This document shows positions 7,610 to 16,727 of a stretch of 64,000 nucleotides of DNA, piece after piece. A model generated the notes under the pieces. It searched no databases and was not told the origin of the DNA. It was given only the letters and a program-made list of their open reading frames with translations. Numbering within the stretch: the stretch's first letter is position 1; every line of letters begins with the position of its first letter. The DNA lies in contig NZ_VJZD01000014.1 in the NCBI RefSeq assembly GCF_009377175.1, positions 1 to 64,000 of the forward strand, read 5' to 3'. Source of the stretch: Streptomyces adustus (lineage in GTDB: Bacteria; Actinomycetota; Actinomycetes; Streptomycetales; Streptomycetaceae). A program made the position numbers and the translations under genes.

Positions 7610-8352
7610 CACATCTCCTTTTGATCAGAGGGGATTCTCCTCTCGCAGGCGACCGCAGGCAATGGTCCAACTGGACCGCCGGCGGACGCGCAAGGATCTC
7701 CCGAACGGTCACACGATGGGGGTGCTCTCCCCCAGCACCTCGCCTGCCGAGGGCTGACGACGGCGAGAGGTTGGCTTCGAGACTTTGGGCTGGAGCTGCC
7801 ATGGGGCGAGTGATCATGGCCCCGTAAGCTTCCGGCGCGTCGGGCAGTCTGTGGACCTGCCCACCCTCGTGGCGCTGGAAGTGGTGCTGTCGTTCGGTCG
7901 GCGCCGAGATCCTGTCGCATAGCAGCGCGAAGCTGGGTCAGCGCGTCCTCGTACGCAACTCGGCCATGGACGTAAGCGTCGTCGCTCGCCAGAGTGCCCG
8001 CCGCTGCCAGGTCGCGGACATCGCGAAGGCGCCTGAACGCGACCTCCGAGGCTTGGAAGACGTCCTTCGAAGCGGTGATCGACATCTGGTAGCGCATGCC
8101 GTAGCAAGGGGCGAAGCTGTCTCGGGAGATCCGTTCCCGTTCGGTATCTGGGGCTTCTCGGTTGCGGGCGAGGCTGCGGAAGGCGTTGCGGGCCTGCGAG
8201 AGACATTCGAGGTAGTCGCCGTACAGAGCGCGACGCACGCCGACGAGGTGGTCGTATCGCTCCCGTCGCCACCGGAATCGGTCAAGCAGGGCTGCGGATG
8301 AGGTCGCGATGACTGCACCGACAACTGCGCTTAGCAGGGTCACCCAGGGCAT
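7609..8352 (-). CDS. Membrane-anchored protein of unknown function
   Basis: 247 residues if started at the ATG at 8352. It begins MPWVTLLSAVVGAVIATSSA, a single N-terminal membrane segment, followed by a charged helical domain (RFRWRRERYDHLVGVRRALY and so on to about residue 160). Proteins of this layout recur as hypothetical genes in Streptomyces. The last 80 residues are Pro/Ser/Arg-rich and look less like real coding sequence, so a frameshift near 7850 is possible. The frame runs to a stop overlapping the next gene's ATG. No good ribosome-binding sequence precedes 8352. Confidence 0.5.
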   Translation of the reverse strand: MPWVTLLSAVVGAVIATSSAALLDRFRWRRERYDHLVGVRRALYGDYLECLSQARNAFRSLARNREAPDTERERISRDSFAPCYGMRYQMSITASKDVFQASEVAFRRLRDVRDLAAAGTLASDDAYVHGRVAYEDALTQLRAAMRQDLGADRTTAPLPAPRGWAGPQTARRAGSLRGHDHSPHGSSSPKSRSQPLAVVSPRQARCWGRAPPSCDRSGDPCASAGGPVGPLPAVACERRIPSDQKEM

Positions 8353-8399
8353 GGATGCACGGTAAGCGTCGCGCAGCCCCGCTTGTAGATGTCCTTCCG

Positions 8400-8780
8400 T
8401 CAATGCCGGCGCGGTTTGAAGTTGTGCGCGCACGCTGGTAGTTCGCTGTTCCGGCGATAGGCGAGGCGGAGGTAGGTCACCGGGCTCACGGTCCAGGTGA
8501 TGAGTGTGCGGGTGTGTCTGACTGAGACTGTCCAGGGGACGCGGCGGATCAAGGCTCGGCGGGTGTTGACCCGGTGGTCGTGGAGTTGTCCCCACGCCTC
8601 CTGTGAGGTGTCCGCGTCGAGGGCCGGTGAGATGGTCCGGAGGATCGTGGACACCCAACTGTTCGCCTCGACCTCGGTGTACGCGTCGTAGGAGCCGAAG
8701 AGGGTCGGCGGTTGTTCGTCGTCCAGGTGTCGGGTCCAGCATTCGCACCAGAAGCCGGGCCTGGTCGTCGTCCTCAGCAT
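8400..8780 (-). CDS. Conserved hypothetical protein of mobile-element type
   Basis: 126 residues from ATG at 8780. The protein is rich in Trp, Cys and Arg (PGFWCECWTRHLDDE near the start, FKPRRH at the end) and has no recognised domain. From memory, proteins of this type sit beside tyrosine integrases in Streptomyces integrative elements. Its start is about 45 bp from where integrase homology begins on the opposite strand. Confidence 0.55.
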   Translation of the reverse strand: MLRTTTRPGFWCECWTRHLDDEQPPTLFGSYDAYTEVEANSWVSTILRTISPALDADTSQEAWGQLHDHRVNTRRALIRRVPWTVSVRHTRTLITWTVSPVTYLRLAYRRNSELPACAHNFKPRRH

Positions 8781-8824
8781 GGGTGCCCGCCGGGAAGGCC
8801 GTCGGTGAAGAGCTCCGCGGTGAC

Positions 8825-9383
8825 CACGCTCCACGTGGTCCAGCAACTGAAGCTGAGCCGGCGCAAGGCCGTGTTCGCCCCGCCCAAGGGCGGCAAGCTG
8901 CGGGACGTGCCGCTGCCCGGCCCGGTCGCCGATGCCCTCCGATCCCACATGAACCGGTTCCCGCCGGTCGACATCACCTTGCCGTGGAAGGTGGCGGACG
9001 GGCCTCCGGTGACCAAACGGCTGATCTTCACCGGGCCGCGGGGTGGTCACGTCTGGCGGACGTCCCTCAACGAGGAGGTATGGAAGCGGGGACTGGCCTC
9101 GGCTGGTGTGATCCCTGAGCGGAAGCCGGGCGAGTCGTACGCCGAGTCCCGCGAGAACGGCATGCACGCGCTCAGGCACTTCTACGCCTCGGTGCTCCTG
9201 GACGCCGGGGAGAACATCAAGGCCCTCGCCGAGTACCTGGGGCACTCCGACCCTGGCCTGACGCTCCGGGTGTACGCGCACCTAATGCCCTCCAGCCAGG
9301 AGCGCACTCGTAACGCTGTTACGCGGATCTTTAGGGGAACCAGCCAGAGCGGAAATAGTGCGCCGATTATCCGCGCCGAATAA
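8825..9383 (+). pseudogene. Truncated tyrosine integrase, second type
   Basis: Homology starts at about TLHVVQQLKL and continues FAPPKGGKLRDVPLP, HALRHFYASVLLDAGENIKA, LAEYLGHSDPGLTLRVYAHL, stopping at 9383. The second Arg/His box (HALRH), the LGHS box and the nucleophile Tyr (RVYAH) are intact. The N-terminal two thirds, including the first catalytic Arg, are gone and no in-frame start fits, so it cannot work. Its sequence is clearly different from the 6853-7056 remnant, indicating a second element. Confidence 0.82.
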
Positions 9384-9767
9384 GCAACGCGGATAGACAA
9401 CGCGGTTAAGGGTCCGGATTAACAGTCCGGAGCATCTAATCTGCTCCAATATTCGGCTACCAGATAATGGCGCATCTAACCGCACCTGCCGAGCCGACCA
9501 CCGACTGGACGTGCATGCATGCACGCTAGATACACCCACAACCCAGACCAAGATCCACAAGCCGAACACGGGGTCCGCGCCGTACCAATGACACCCGCAA
9601 ACTATGTTTTGGAAGCCGCACATTCAATGCTAGTAGGCCCCCACCTGGAGATTCGACAGAGGGGCTGAACATCTGAAAGGCTTTACGCGAAATTCAGGGC
9701 CGCTCCCCTGTCCGGGAGCGGCCCTGTCTCCGATATAGCAACGCATCGCATCCTTCGGAGGGAACCT
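9384..9767. other. AT-richer intergenic stretch with palindromes
   Basis: No gene. The base composition is visibly lower in GC than the neighbours. It holds a TCCGGA direct repeat, a GGAGCA/TGCTCC hairpin (about 9431-9449), a perfect 14-bp palindrome GTGCATGCATGCAC (9511-9524) and a strong hairpin at 9697-9724. Probably the outer end of the decayed element. Confidence 0.5.
9697..9724. terminator. GC-rich hairpin
   Basis: Arms GGGCCGCTCCC (9697-9707) and GGGAGCGGCCC (9714-9724) with a six-base loop. No T-tract follows. It could terminate transcripts leaving the integrase remnant. Confidence 0.5.
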
Positions 9768-9947
9768 ATGGTCCCACGCACAGGTGTCACCGTCGACGTC
9801 TGGTTCCGCGACTTGCCGATCGCGCTCATCGGCACAGCCGGCGGTGCGCTCGCCCTCTGGGCCGACGCGCCGAGCCGGATCGCCGTCCCCGTGGCGCTGC
9901 TGATCGTCCTCGATGTCCGCATCCGCCGCTGGCGTCGTCGCACCTGA
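9768..9947 (+). CDS. Small membrane-type protein, 59 residues
   Basis: ATG at 9768 has a good ribosome-binding sequence GGAGGG at 9757-9762. The product begins MVPRTGVTVDVWF, has a hydrophobic centre (PIALIGTAGGALALW, then IAVPVALLIVL) and ends in a basic RIRRWRRRT tail, consistent with two short membrane helices and a cytoplasmic basic end. No family recognised. It follows the accessory region directly and precedes the gpmA terminator. Confidence 0.5.
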   Translation: MVPRTGVTVDVWFRDLPIALIGTAGGALALWADAPSRIAVPVALLIVLDVRIRRWRRRT

Positions 9948-9973
9948 CGGCCCACAAACGGCCCAGCCCCACC

Positions 9974-10015
9974 AAAAAGCCCCCGCCCCGCGAGGAACTC
10001 GCAGGTCGGGGGCTT
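9974..10015 (-). terminator. Terminator of gpmA
   Basis: On the reverse strand, AAGCCCCCG and CGGGGGCTT arms (10007-10015 with 9977-9985) enclose a 21-base loop and are followed by a run of T (AAAAA at 9974-9978 on the forward strand). It starts 12 bases past the gpmA stop. Confidence 0.75.
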
Positions 10016-10027
10016 GCTGGTGAACGG

Positions 10028-10789
10028 TTACTTCTTCTTGCCCTGGTTCTTGACCGCTTCGATGGCCGCCGCGGCCGCTTCCGGGTCGAGGTACTTTCCG
10101 CCCGGGGTGACCGGCTTGAAGTCGGCGTCGAGCTCGTAGTACAGGGGGATGCCCGTGGGGATGTTCAGGCCCGCGATGTCGGCGTCGGAGATGCCGTCGA
10201 GGTGCTTGACCAGGGCGCGCAGGCTGTTGCCGTGGGCGGCGACGAGGACCGTGCGGCCGGTCAGCAGGTCCGGGACGATGCCGTCGAACCAGTACGGGAG
10301 CATGCGGACGACGACGTCCTTGAGGCACTCCGTCTGCGGGCGCAGCTCCGGCGGCAGCGTCGCGTAGCGCGCGTCGTCGAACTGGGAGTACTCGGCGTCG
10401 CGGTCGAGCGGCGGGGGCGGGGTGTCGTACGAGCGGCGCCAGAGCATGAACTGCTCCTCGCCGAACTCCGCGAGGGTCTGCGCCTTGTCCTTGCCCTGGA
10501 GGGCGCCGTAGTGGCGCTCGTTCAGGCGCCACGAACGGTGGACCGGGATCCAGTGGCGGTCGGCGGACTCCAGAGCCAGCTGCGCGGTGCGGATGGCGCG
10601 CTTCTGGAGGGACGTGTGGACCACGTCGGGCAGCAGGCCGGCGTCCTTCAGCAGCTCACCGCCGCGGACCGCCTCCTTCTCGCCCTTCTCGTTGAGGTTG
10701 ACGTCCACCCAGCCGGTGAACAGGTTCTTCGCGTTCCACTCGCTCTCGCCGTGGCGGAGGAGGATCAGCTTGTACGGTGCGTCGGCCAT
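10028..10789 (-). CDS. gpmA: 2,3-bisphosphoglycerate-dependent phosphoglycerate mutase
   Basis: 253 residues, the usual length, starting [19 protein letters not shown] at 10789; an upstream in-frame extension lacks homology. It interconverts 3- and 2-phosphoglycerate in glycolysis and gluconeogenesis in the cytoplasm. The phospho-accepting His lies in [10 protein letters not shown], the catalytic Glu in [12 protein letters not shown], and the second His in [17 protein letters not shown]. The Lys-rich tail (NQGKKK) is ordinary for this family. In actinobacteria the gene commonly sits near mshA and a YbjN gene, as here. Confidence 0.96.
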   Translation of the reverse strand: MADAPYKLILLRHGESEWNAKNLFTGWVDVNLNEKGEKEAVRGGELLKDAGLLPDVVHTSLQKRAIRTAQLALESADRHWIPVHRSWRLNERHYGALQGKDKAQTLAEFGEEQFMLWRRSYDTPPPPLDRDAEYSQFDDARYATLPPELRPQTECLKDVVVRMLPYWFDGIVPDLLTGRTVLVAAHGNSLRALVKHLDGISDADIAGLNIPTGIPLYYELDADFKPVTPGGKYLDPEAAAAAIEAVKNQGKKK

Positions 10790-11019
10790 GCGTATGAGCC
10801 TAATCGAAGGCTTTGGGGCGGGGCGTTCCTGCCCACGGAACGGACTCCGGACAGGGGCCGGACAGGGGACGGACATGCGGCGAACGGGGAGAGCCGGGTG
10901 GGAGCCGGTGCGGGGGTGCCGACAGTTGACTGGATCTGTTAATTGAGTGGTCTGTCCGAGGCCCGCGACCGTAAGTTGTGCGCACCGCCTGAGCCGCTTA
11001 CAACCGTGGGAGTACCTCC

Positions 11020-12333
11020 ATGTCCGTCACCGCTCTGAGGCGCTCCGCCCGCGAGACCGTCTCCGGGCTGCCGCGCGAGTTCTGGTGGCTGTGGACCAGC
11101 ACCCTCGTCAACCGGCTCGGGGCGTTCGTCGCCACCTTCATGGCGCTGTACCTGACGCTCGACCGCGGCTACTCCGCCTCGTACGCGGGTCTGGTCGCCT
11201 CGCTGCACGGGCTCGGCGGTGTCATCTCCTCCCTGGGCGGGGGCGTGATGACCGACCGTCTCGGGCGGCGGCCCACGATGCTGATCGCCCAGGTGTCCAC
11301 CGCCCTGTCGGTGGCGCTGCTCGGGTTCATGCACGATCCCGTCGCCATCGCCGGCGTCGCCTTCCTCGTCGGAATGGCCAGCAACGCCTCCCGGCCGGCC
11401 GTGCAGGCGATGATGGCCGACATCGTGCGGCCCGAGGACCGGGTGCGGGCCTTCTCGCTCAACTACTGGGCCATCAACCTCGGCTTCGCCGTCTCCTCCA
11501 TGGCGGCCGGCTTCATCGCCGAGTTCAGCTACCTCGCCGGGTTCCTGATCGAGGCGGGGATGACCCTGGCCTGCGCGGTCGTCGTCTTCCTGAAGGTCCC
11601 GGAGTCCCGTCCGCAGCACACGGCGGCGGAGAAGAAGGCCGCGGACGAGGTCGGGCTCGGGACCGTGCTGCGCGACCGGCGTTTCATGAGCGTGGTCGGG
11701 CTGTCCTTCCTGGTCGCGGTGATCTTCCAGCAGGGGTCGGTCGGGCTGCCCGTCGCCATGGGCGAGGCCGGGTTCACCCCGGCCGACTACGGCCTGGCGG
11801 TCGCCGTCAACGGTTTCCTCATCGTCGCCCTCCAGATCCCCGTCACCCGGCTCATCGAGCACCAGGACCCGCGACGGCTGCTGGTCGTCTCCTCGATGCT
11901 CGCGGGGTACGGCTTCGGGCTCACCGCCTTCGCCGGGTCGGTCGGCGTCTTCGCCCTCACGGTGTGCGTGTGGACGCTCGCCGAGATCGTCAACGCGCCG
12001 ACGCAGACCGGCCTCGTCGTCCGGCTCTCCCCGGTCCACGGACGCGGGCGCTACCAGGGCATGTACACCATGTCGTGGTCGGTGGCGGCCCTGGTCGCCC
12101 CGCTGATGTCCGGTTTCGTCATCGACCGGTTCGGCGCGGAGTGGCTGTGGGGCCTGTGCGCGGTGGTCGGGACGGGGGCCGCGGTCGGGTACGGGGCGCT
12201 GATGCGGTCGCTCGCCGCGGACGAACGGGTCGCGGACGAACGGGTGGCGGACGGGCGGCCGGCGGACGAGCGGGCCAAGGCTTCGGCCCCCACCTCGTCC
12301 ACGGCCTCGCCCGAGACTGCCGCCAAGCCGTGA
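11020..12333 (+). CDS. MFS transporter (drug-exporter type)
   Basis: 437 residues with about twelve hydrophobic segments. The loop after helix 2 carries the MFS signature ([15 protein letters not shown]). Such proteins export small molecules using the proton gradient. The substrate is not indicated by neighbours. The C-terminal tail is hydrophilic, with an [14 protein letters not shown] repeat. The gene is single, divergent from gpmA and convergent with the DUF2000 gene, only nine bases separating the stops. Confidence 0.88.
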   Translation: MSVTALRRSARETVSGLPREFWWLWTSTLVNRLGAFVATFMALYLTLDRGYSASYAGLVASLHGLGGVISSLGGGVMTDRLGRRPTMLIAQVSTALSVALLGFMHDPVAIAGVAFLVGMASNASRPAVQAMMADIVRPEDRVRAFSLNYWAINLGFAVSSMAAGFIAEFSYLAGFLIEAGMTLACAVVVFLKVPESRPQHTAAEKKAADEVGLGTVLRDRRFMSVVGLSFLVAVIFQQGSVGLPVAMGEAGFTPADYGLAVAVNGFLIVALQIPVTRLIEHQDPRRLLVVSSMLAGYGFGLTAFAGSVGVFALTVCVWTLAEIVNAPTQTGLVVRLSPVHGRGRYQGMYTMSWSVAALVAPLMSGFVIDRFGAEWLWGLCAVVGTGAAVGYGALMRSLAADERVADERVADGRPADERAKASAPTSSTASPETAAKP

Positions 12334-12342
12334 ACCTCGGGC

Positions 12343-12765
12343 TCAGGGGTGCATTCGGGCGCCCTTGAGCACCTTGTCCACCGCGTTGCGCGGTCCGTAC
12401 ACGGCGAGCCCCACCAGGTCCAGCGCCGCCGTGGGCACCGCGCGCACCGCCGCCCGGTTGTCGTGGTCGTTGCCGGTGGCGAAGAGGTCGGAGGTGAACA
12501 GCGCGCGGGGCAGGGCGCGGGACAGCGCCCTGGTGTGGGCCGCCGTCAGCGTCTCCTTCGTACCTTCGAGCACCAGTACCGGCTGCCGGAACATCGGCAG
12601 GTGCCGTACGCCGTCGGCGTCCTCGTAGGGCTCGCCGATCACCTCGGGGACGACCGTGCCGAGGCCGCTGGTGAGGAACGCGGTGACGTTCAGGCGCTGC
12701 CAGGTCTCCAGGTCCTCCCGCAGCAGGACGGCGATCTTGGTGTCGAATCGGGGCTGCTCGCTCAT
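12343..12765 (-). CDS. DUF2000 family protein
   Basis: 140 residues from ATG at 12765. It reads FDTKIAVLLREDLETWQRLN, then VLVLEGTKETLTAAHTRAL, a small alpha/beta protein matching DUF2000, whose structure resembles peptidyl-tRNA hydrolase-like folds and whose role is unknown. It is divergent from the AraC gene with 49 bp between starts, so AraC control is likely. Confidence 0.8.
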   Translation of the reverse strand: MSEQPRFDTKIAVLLREDLETWQRLNVTAFLTSGLGTVVPEVIGEPYEDADGVRHLPMFRQPVLVLEGTKETLTAAHTRALSRALPRALFTSDLFATGNDHDNRAAVRAVPTAALDLVGLAVYGPRNAVDKVLKGARMHP

Positions 12766-12814
12766 GCCTCGAGACTGCCGAACGCCGTCCGGCGTCGTCT
12801 TGTACGTTCTTTGC

Positions 12815-13642
12815 ATGGCCACCTCGAGTGACGGCGGCAACCACGTCTCCGCCTGGCGCCCCCGCGTGCCCGGTGTCGTGGAGGTGCTCCACGCGCACTT
12901 CACCGAGTACGCCTATCCGATGCACGTGCACCAGGCGTGGACGGTGCTCATCGTCGACGACGGGGCCGTACGGTACGACCTCGACCGGCACCGGCACGGC
13001 ACCCCGCACGACACCGTCTCGCTGCTGCCGCCGCACGTCCCGCACAACGGCTCCCCCGCCACCCCGGACGGCTTCCGCAAACGCGTCCTCTACCTGGACA
13101 GTTCACGGCTGGGCGAGCATCTGATCGGGGCTGCGGTCGACGGGCCCGATCTGCGTGATCCGGTGCTGCGGCTGCGGGTCGGACAGCTGCACACCGCGCT
13201 GGCGCGTCCCGGCGACGAGTTGGAGGCCGAGAGCCGGCTGACGTTCCTCGGCGAGCGGCTGCGGACGCTGCTGCGGCCCCAGGACGCCGTGCGGGCCCCG
13301 CGCCGGGATCCCGTCGTCGCCCGCAGGCTGCGCGAACTGCTCGACGAGCGGGTGGCCGAGGGCCTCGCCCTGGACGAGGCCGGGGGGCTGCTGGCCGCCC
13401 ATCCCGCCCATCTGGTGCGGGCGTTCAGCGGCGCGTACGGCATCGCCCCGCACCAGTACCTGATGTCCCGCCGGGTCGAGCTCGCCCGTCGTCTGCTGCT
13501 GGACGGACAGCCGCCGGGCGAGGTGGCGGTGGCGGCCGGTTTCTACGACCAGGCCCATCTGACCAGGCACTTCAAGCGGCTGGTGGGGGTGACGCCGGGG
13601 CGCTACCGGGTCGGCGGGTCGGCGTCCGGGCGCACTGCCTGA
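12815..13642 (+). CDS. AraC family transcriptional regulator
   Basis: 275 residues. An N-terminal cupin-type sensor has the metal-box-like pattern EYAYPMHVHQAWTVL and later LLPPHVPHNG. The C-terminal double helix-turn-helix has LVRAFSGAYGIAPHQYLMSR and the end signature GFYDQAHLTRHFKRLVGVTP. A TACGTT box at 12803-12808 ends six bases before the ATG, so the transcript may be leaderless. The divergent DUF2000 gene is its likely target. Confidence 0.9.
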   Translation: MATSSDGGNHVSAWRPRVPGVVEVLHAHFTEYAYPMHVHQAWTVLIVDDGAVRYDLDRHRHGTPHDTVSLLPPHVPHNGSPATPDGFRKRVLYLDSSRLGEHLIGAAVDGPDLRDPVLRLRVGQLHTALARPGDELEAESRLTFLGERLRTLLRPQDAVRAPRRDPVVARRLRELLDERVAEGLALDEAGGLLAAHPAHLVRAFSGAYGIAPHQYLMSRRVELARRLLLDGQPPGEVAVAAGFYDQAHLTRHFKRLVGVTPGRYRVGGSASGRTA

Positions 13643-13661
13643 CGGAGCGGCACCCGGCCGG

Positions 13662-14189
13662 TCAGTCGGCCTGGCGGCTCGTCAGGTGTGCGAACGCGTC
13701 CAGGTTGCCGGTCGGCTCGCCGCGGGAGACGCGCCAGGCGTACTCCTTGCGGATCGCCGAGGCGAAGCCCAGTTCCAGCAGGGTGTTGAAGGCGCCGTCG
13801 GCGGCCTCCAGGACCTGGCCGAGGATGCGGTCGGTCTCGTCGGCGGTGACCGAGGCGAGCGGGAGGCGGGCCGTGACGTAGACGTCGCCGAGCGGGTCGA
13901 CGGCGTAACTCACGCCGTACAGCTTGAGGTTGCGCTCCAGCAGCCAGCGGTGGACGCCCGCCTCGTTCTCGTCGGGGTGGCGGATGACGAAGGCGTTGAG
14001 GGAGAGGGAGTGGCGGCCGACGACGAGCGAGACGGTCGTCTTCAGTTTCCGGGTGCCGGGGAGCTGCACGACGAAGGTGCCGGGTGCGGGGCTCTCCCAC
14101 TCCGGTCCGGCGTCCGTCAGGAAGCTCTCGACGGCCCGGGCGGCCCGCTCCGCTTCGGTCCGGTGAGCGATGTCAGCCTTGTCAGCCAT
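13662..14189 (-). CDS. YbjN domain protein
   Basis: 175 residues. The YbjN domain, a fold like type III secretion chaperones, covers most of the protein; visible pieces include [20 protein letters not shown] and [20 protein letters not shown]. Family function is unknown; E. coli YbjN is linked to stress and motility. Its start overlaps the end of mshA by eight bases, so it is the second gene of an mshA operon. The same pair occurs in mycobacteria. Confidence 0.88.
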   Translation of the reverse strand: MADKADIAHRTEAERAARAVESFLTDAGPEWESPAPGTFVVQLPGTRKLKTTVSLVVGRHSLSLNAFVIRHPDENEAGVHRWLLERNLKLYGVSYAVDPLGDVYVTARLPLASVTADETDRILGQVLEAADGAFNTLLELGFASAIRKEYAWRVSRGEPTGNLDAFAHLTSRQAD

Positions 14190-15522
14190 GGTGGGAGCGT
14201 ACGCGACGCCGGTGCGACTGCACCGCGGCCGTGTAGACGTCCGCGGTGGCCGCGGCCGCGGTGTCCCAGCCGAAGGACCGGGCGTGCCGGGCGGCGGCGG
14301 GTCCCATCCTGGACAGCAGTTCGGGGCGGTCGGCGAAGTCGGCCAGCACGCGCGCGTAGGCGGCCGGGTCGTGGCCCCGGACCAGCACCCCGGTCTCGCC
14401 GTCGCGCACGGCCACCGGCAGGCCGCCGACCGCGGCGGCGAGCACCGGGGTGCCGGCCGCCTGTGCCTCGATCGCGACTAGGCCGAAGGACTCGCTGTAG
14501 GAGGGGACGACGAGTACGGACGCGGCCCGGAACCAGTCGGCGAGCTGGTCCTGGCCGACCGGCGGGCGGAACCGTACGACGTCGGTGACGCCCAGGCGCG
14601 CGGCCAGTTTCTGGAGGCCCTCCGGCTTGGCCAGGCCGCTGCCGCTGGGGCCGCCCACGATCGGCACGACGAGGTTCCCGCGCAGGTCGGGGCGTTCGTC
14701 GAGGAGTACGGCGATGGCGCGCAGCAGGACGTCGGGGGCCTTGAGGGGCTGTATGCGGCCCGCGAACAGGGGGATCAGGGCGTCCTGCGGGAGGCCCAGG
14801 CGGGCGCGGGCGGCGGCGCGGCCGTCGGCGGGGCGGAAGCGGTCGAGGTTCACCCCGGGGTGGACGACGGCGACCTTGTCGCGGTCGGCGGCGTAGTGCC
14901 GTACCAGTTCGGCGGCCTCTTCCGCCGTGTTGGCGATGAGGCGGTCGGCGGCGCTGACGATCTGGGTCTCGCCGATCACCCGGGCGGCGGGCTCGGGCGT
15001 GTCGCCCTCGGCCAGGCTGGCGTTCTTGACCTTGGCCATGGTGTGCATGGCGTGCACCAGGGGGGCGCCCCAGCGCTGGGCGGCGAGCCAGCCGACGTGC
15101 CCGGAGAGCCAGTAGTGCGAGTGGACCAGGTCGTAGTAGCCGGGGCGGTGGCCGGCCCAGGCCTGCATCACGCCGTGGGTGAAGGCGCACAGCTGGGCGG
15201 GCAGCTCCTCCTTGGCGAGACCTTCGTACGGGCCCGCGTCGACGTGCCGGACGAGGACGCCGGGGGCCAGTTCGACGGCCGGCGGGAGGGCGCCGGTGGT
15301 GGCACGGGTGAAGATCTCGACCTCGATGTTGATGGCGGCCAGGCGCTGGGCGAGTTCCACGATGTAGACGTTCATGCCGCCGGCGTCGCCGGTGCCGGGC
15401 TGGTGCAGCGGCGAGGTGTGCACGGAGAGCATGGCGACCCTGCGGGGCCTGCGGTGCGGCAGCCTGAGCCGTGCGGGCGCTGCCCCCGAGCGCCGCCCGA
15501 GCCTGCTGACGTACTGGCTCAC
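14182..15522 (-). CDS. mshA: D-inositol-3-phosphate glycosyltransferase
   Basis: 446 residues from GTG at 15522, with AGGAGG eight bases upstream. It catalyses the first committed step of mycothiol synthesis, joining UDP-N-acetylglucosamine to inositol 3-phosphate. It is a GT-B family 4 enzyme: [20 protein letters not shown] forms the N-terminal substrate loop, and [20 protein letters not shown] carries the EX7E motif. Other marks are [12 protein letters not shown] and [12 protein letters not shown]. It is followed by the overlapping ybjN gene. mshD, the last pathway gene, is also in this window at 57632-58558. Confidence 0.95.
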   Translation of the reverse strand: MSQYVSRLGRRSGAAPARLRLPHRRPRRVAMLSVHTSPLHQPGTGDAGGMNVYIVELAQRLAAINIEVEIFTRATTGALPPAVELAPGVLVRHVDAGPYEGLAKEELPAQLCAFTHGVMQAWAGHRPGYYDLVHSHYWLSGHVGWLAAQRWGAPLVHAMHTMAKVKNASLAEGDTPEPAARVIGETQIVSAADRLIANTAEEAAELVRHYAADRDKVAVVHPGVNLDRFRPADGRAAARARLGLPQDALIPLFAGRIQPLKAPDVLLRAIAVLLDERPDLRGNLVVPIVGGPSGSGLAKPEGLQKLAARLGVTDVVRFRPPVGQDQLADWFRAASVLVVPSYSESFGLVAIEAQAAGTPVLAAAVGGLPVAVRDGETGVLVRGHDPAAYARVLADFADRPELLSRMGPAAARHARSFGWDTAAAATADVYTAAVQSHRRRVRSHHG

Positions 15523-15713
15523 GTGGCGTTCCTCCTCGCTTCGGGCATGCCGTGCGGGGACGCAGCGCGCCCTCCAAGGGGGTGAAACACCGGAGGAAGG
15601 CATTCCCATTCCATGCGGGGTGGTTTTTGCCGAGCCATTACCGAGTGTCGCTCAACCGTTCGAGCGTAGATCGCGTGCATCCGCGGCGGACGCGGGCGCA
15701 TACCCTCATAGGC

Positions 15714-16526
15714 ATGACATCCCGCGCCTCCGCCCGCCCCGTGGGCACGGTCACCCGCGGGACCACCAACCCCAACCGGCTGCGCCGCATGGACCGCTGG
15801 ATCGTGGCCGCGTACGGCGACCGGCTGCGCCGCGCCGCCGACCCGGTGGCGGTCGACCTCGGGTACGGGGCCGCCCCCTGGACCGCCGTCGAACTGCTTC
15901 GGCGCCTGCGCTCGGCCGTGCCCCACGCACGCGTGGTGGGCGTCGAGATCGACCCGGCCCGGGTGGCCGCGGCCCGGCCGTACGAGCGCGAGGGACTGGT
16001 CTTCCGGCACGGCGGTTTCGAGATCCCCCTCCCCCAGCGTCCGCACCTCGTGCGGGCCGCCAACGTCTTGCGCCAGTACGACGAGAGCGAGGTCGCCGCG
16101 GTCTGGCAGCGGCTGTGCTCCCGCCTCGCCCCCGCGACGGCCGACTCGCCCGGCGGACTGCTCGTCGAGGGGACCTGCGACGAGATCGGGCGTCGGCACG
16201 TATGGGTCGCGCTCGGCCCGGAGGGGCCGCGCACGGTCACCTTCGCGACCCGACTGGGCTCCCTGGAACGACCGTCGGACCTGGCCGAGCGGCTGCCCAA
16301 GGCGCTCATCCACCGCAATGTCCCGGGCGAGCCCGTGCACGCCTTCCTGCGCGACTTCGACCGCGCCTGGGCCGCCGCCGCCCCCTACGCCTCCTACGGC
16401 GCCCGGCAGCGCTGGATCCGGGCGGTCCGGGACCTGACGGCGGACTGGCCGGTGACGGACGGACCCGTGAGGTGGCGGCAGGGTGAAGTCACGGTGACGT
16501 GGGAGGCGTTGGCCCCGCGAGGCTGA
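15714..16526 (+). CDS. Class I SAM-dependent methyltransferase
   Basis: 270 residues. VAVDLGYGAAPWTAVELLRR is motif I of the SAM-binding Rossmann fold and VVGVEIDPARVAAARPY holds the acidic ribose-binding residue. The substrate is not evident. It is divergent from mshA with about 190 bp between starts. Conserved next to mshA in Streptomyces, as far as I recall. Confidence 0.85.
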   Translation: MTSRASARPVGTVTRGTTNPNRLRRMDRWIVAAYGDRLRRAADPVAVDLGYGAAPWTAVELLRRLRSAVPHARVVGVEIDPARVAAARPYEREGLVFRHGGFEIPLPQRPHLVRAANVLRQYDESEVAAVWQRLCSRLAPATADSPGGLLVEGTCDEIGRRHVWVALGPEGPRTVTFATRLGSLERPSDLAERLPKALIHRNVPGEPVHAFLRDFDRAWAAAAPYASYGARQRWIRAVRDLTADWPVTDGPVRWRQGEVTVTWEALAPRG

Positions 16527-16727
16527 TCCGGGGCCATCCGATCCGCTTCGACCTGCGCGGAACGATCCTCGTGAGTCCTTCGTCACACAGGCGGGGAGAT
16601 CGTCATACCGGGCCGGGATGCAGGGGAGTGAGGGGGAAGCAGTTGCTCTGTCGTTTTGCGCGTCGCCGTGGCACGATCCCCCGGAAGCCGTAAGTTACTG
16701 ACGGTAAATCAACTTGGGGGACGAGGT

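Noticed and set aside
9282..9623. A 113-codon reverse-strand ORF over the integrase end
   Set aside because: It overlaps the end of the integrase remnant and AT-richer decayed sequence, and shows no domain or start signal.
16527..16727. c-di-AMP riboswitch before the NlpC/P60 gene
   Set aside because: The conserved segments of that riboswitch class could not be located in the 200 bases upstream.
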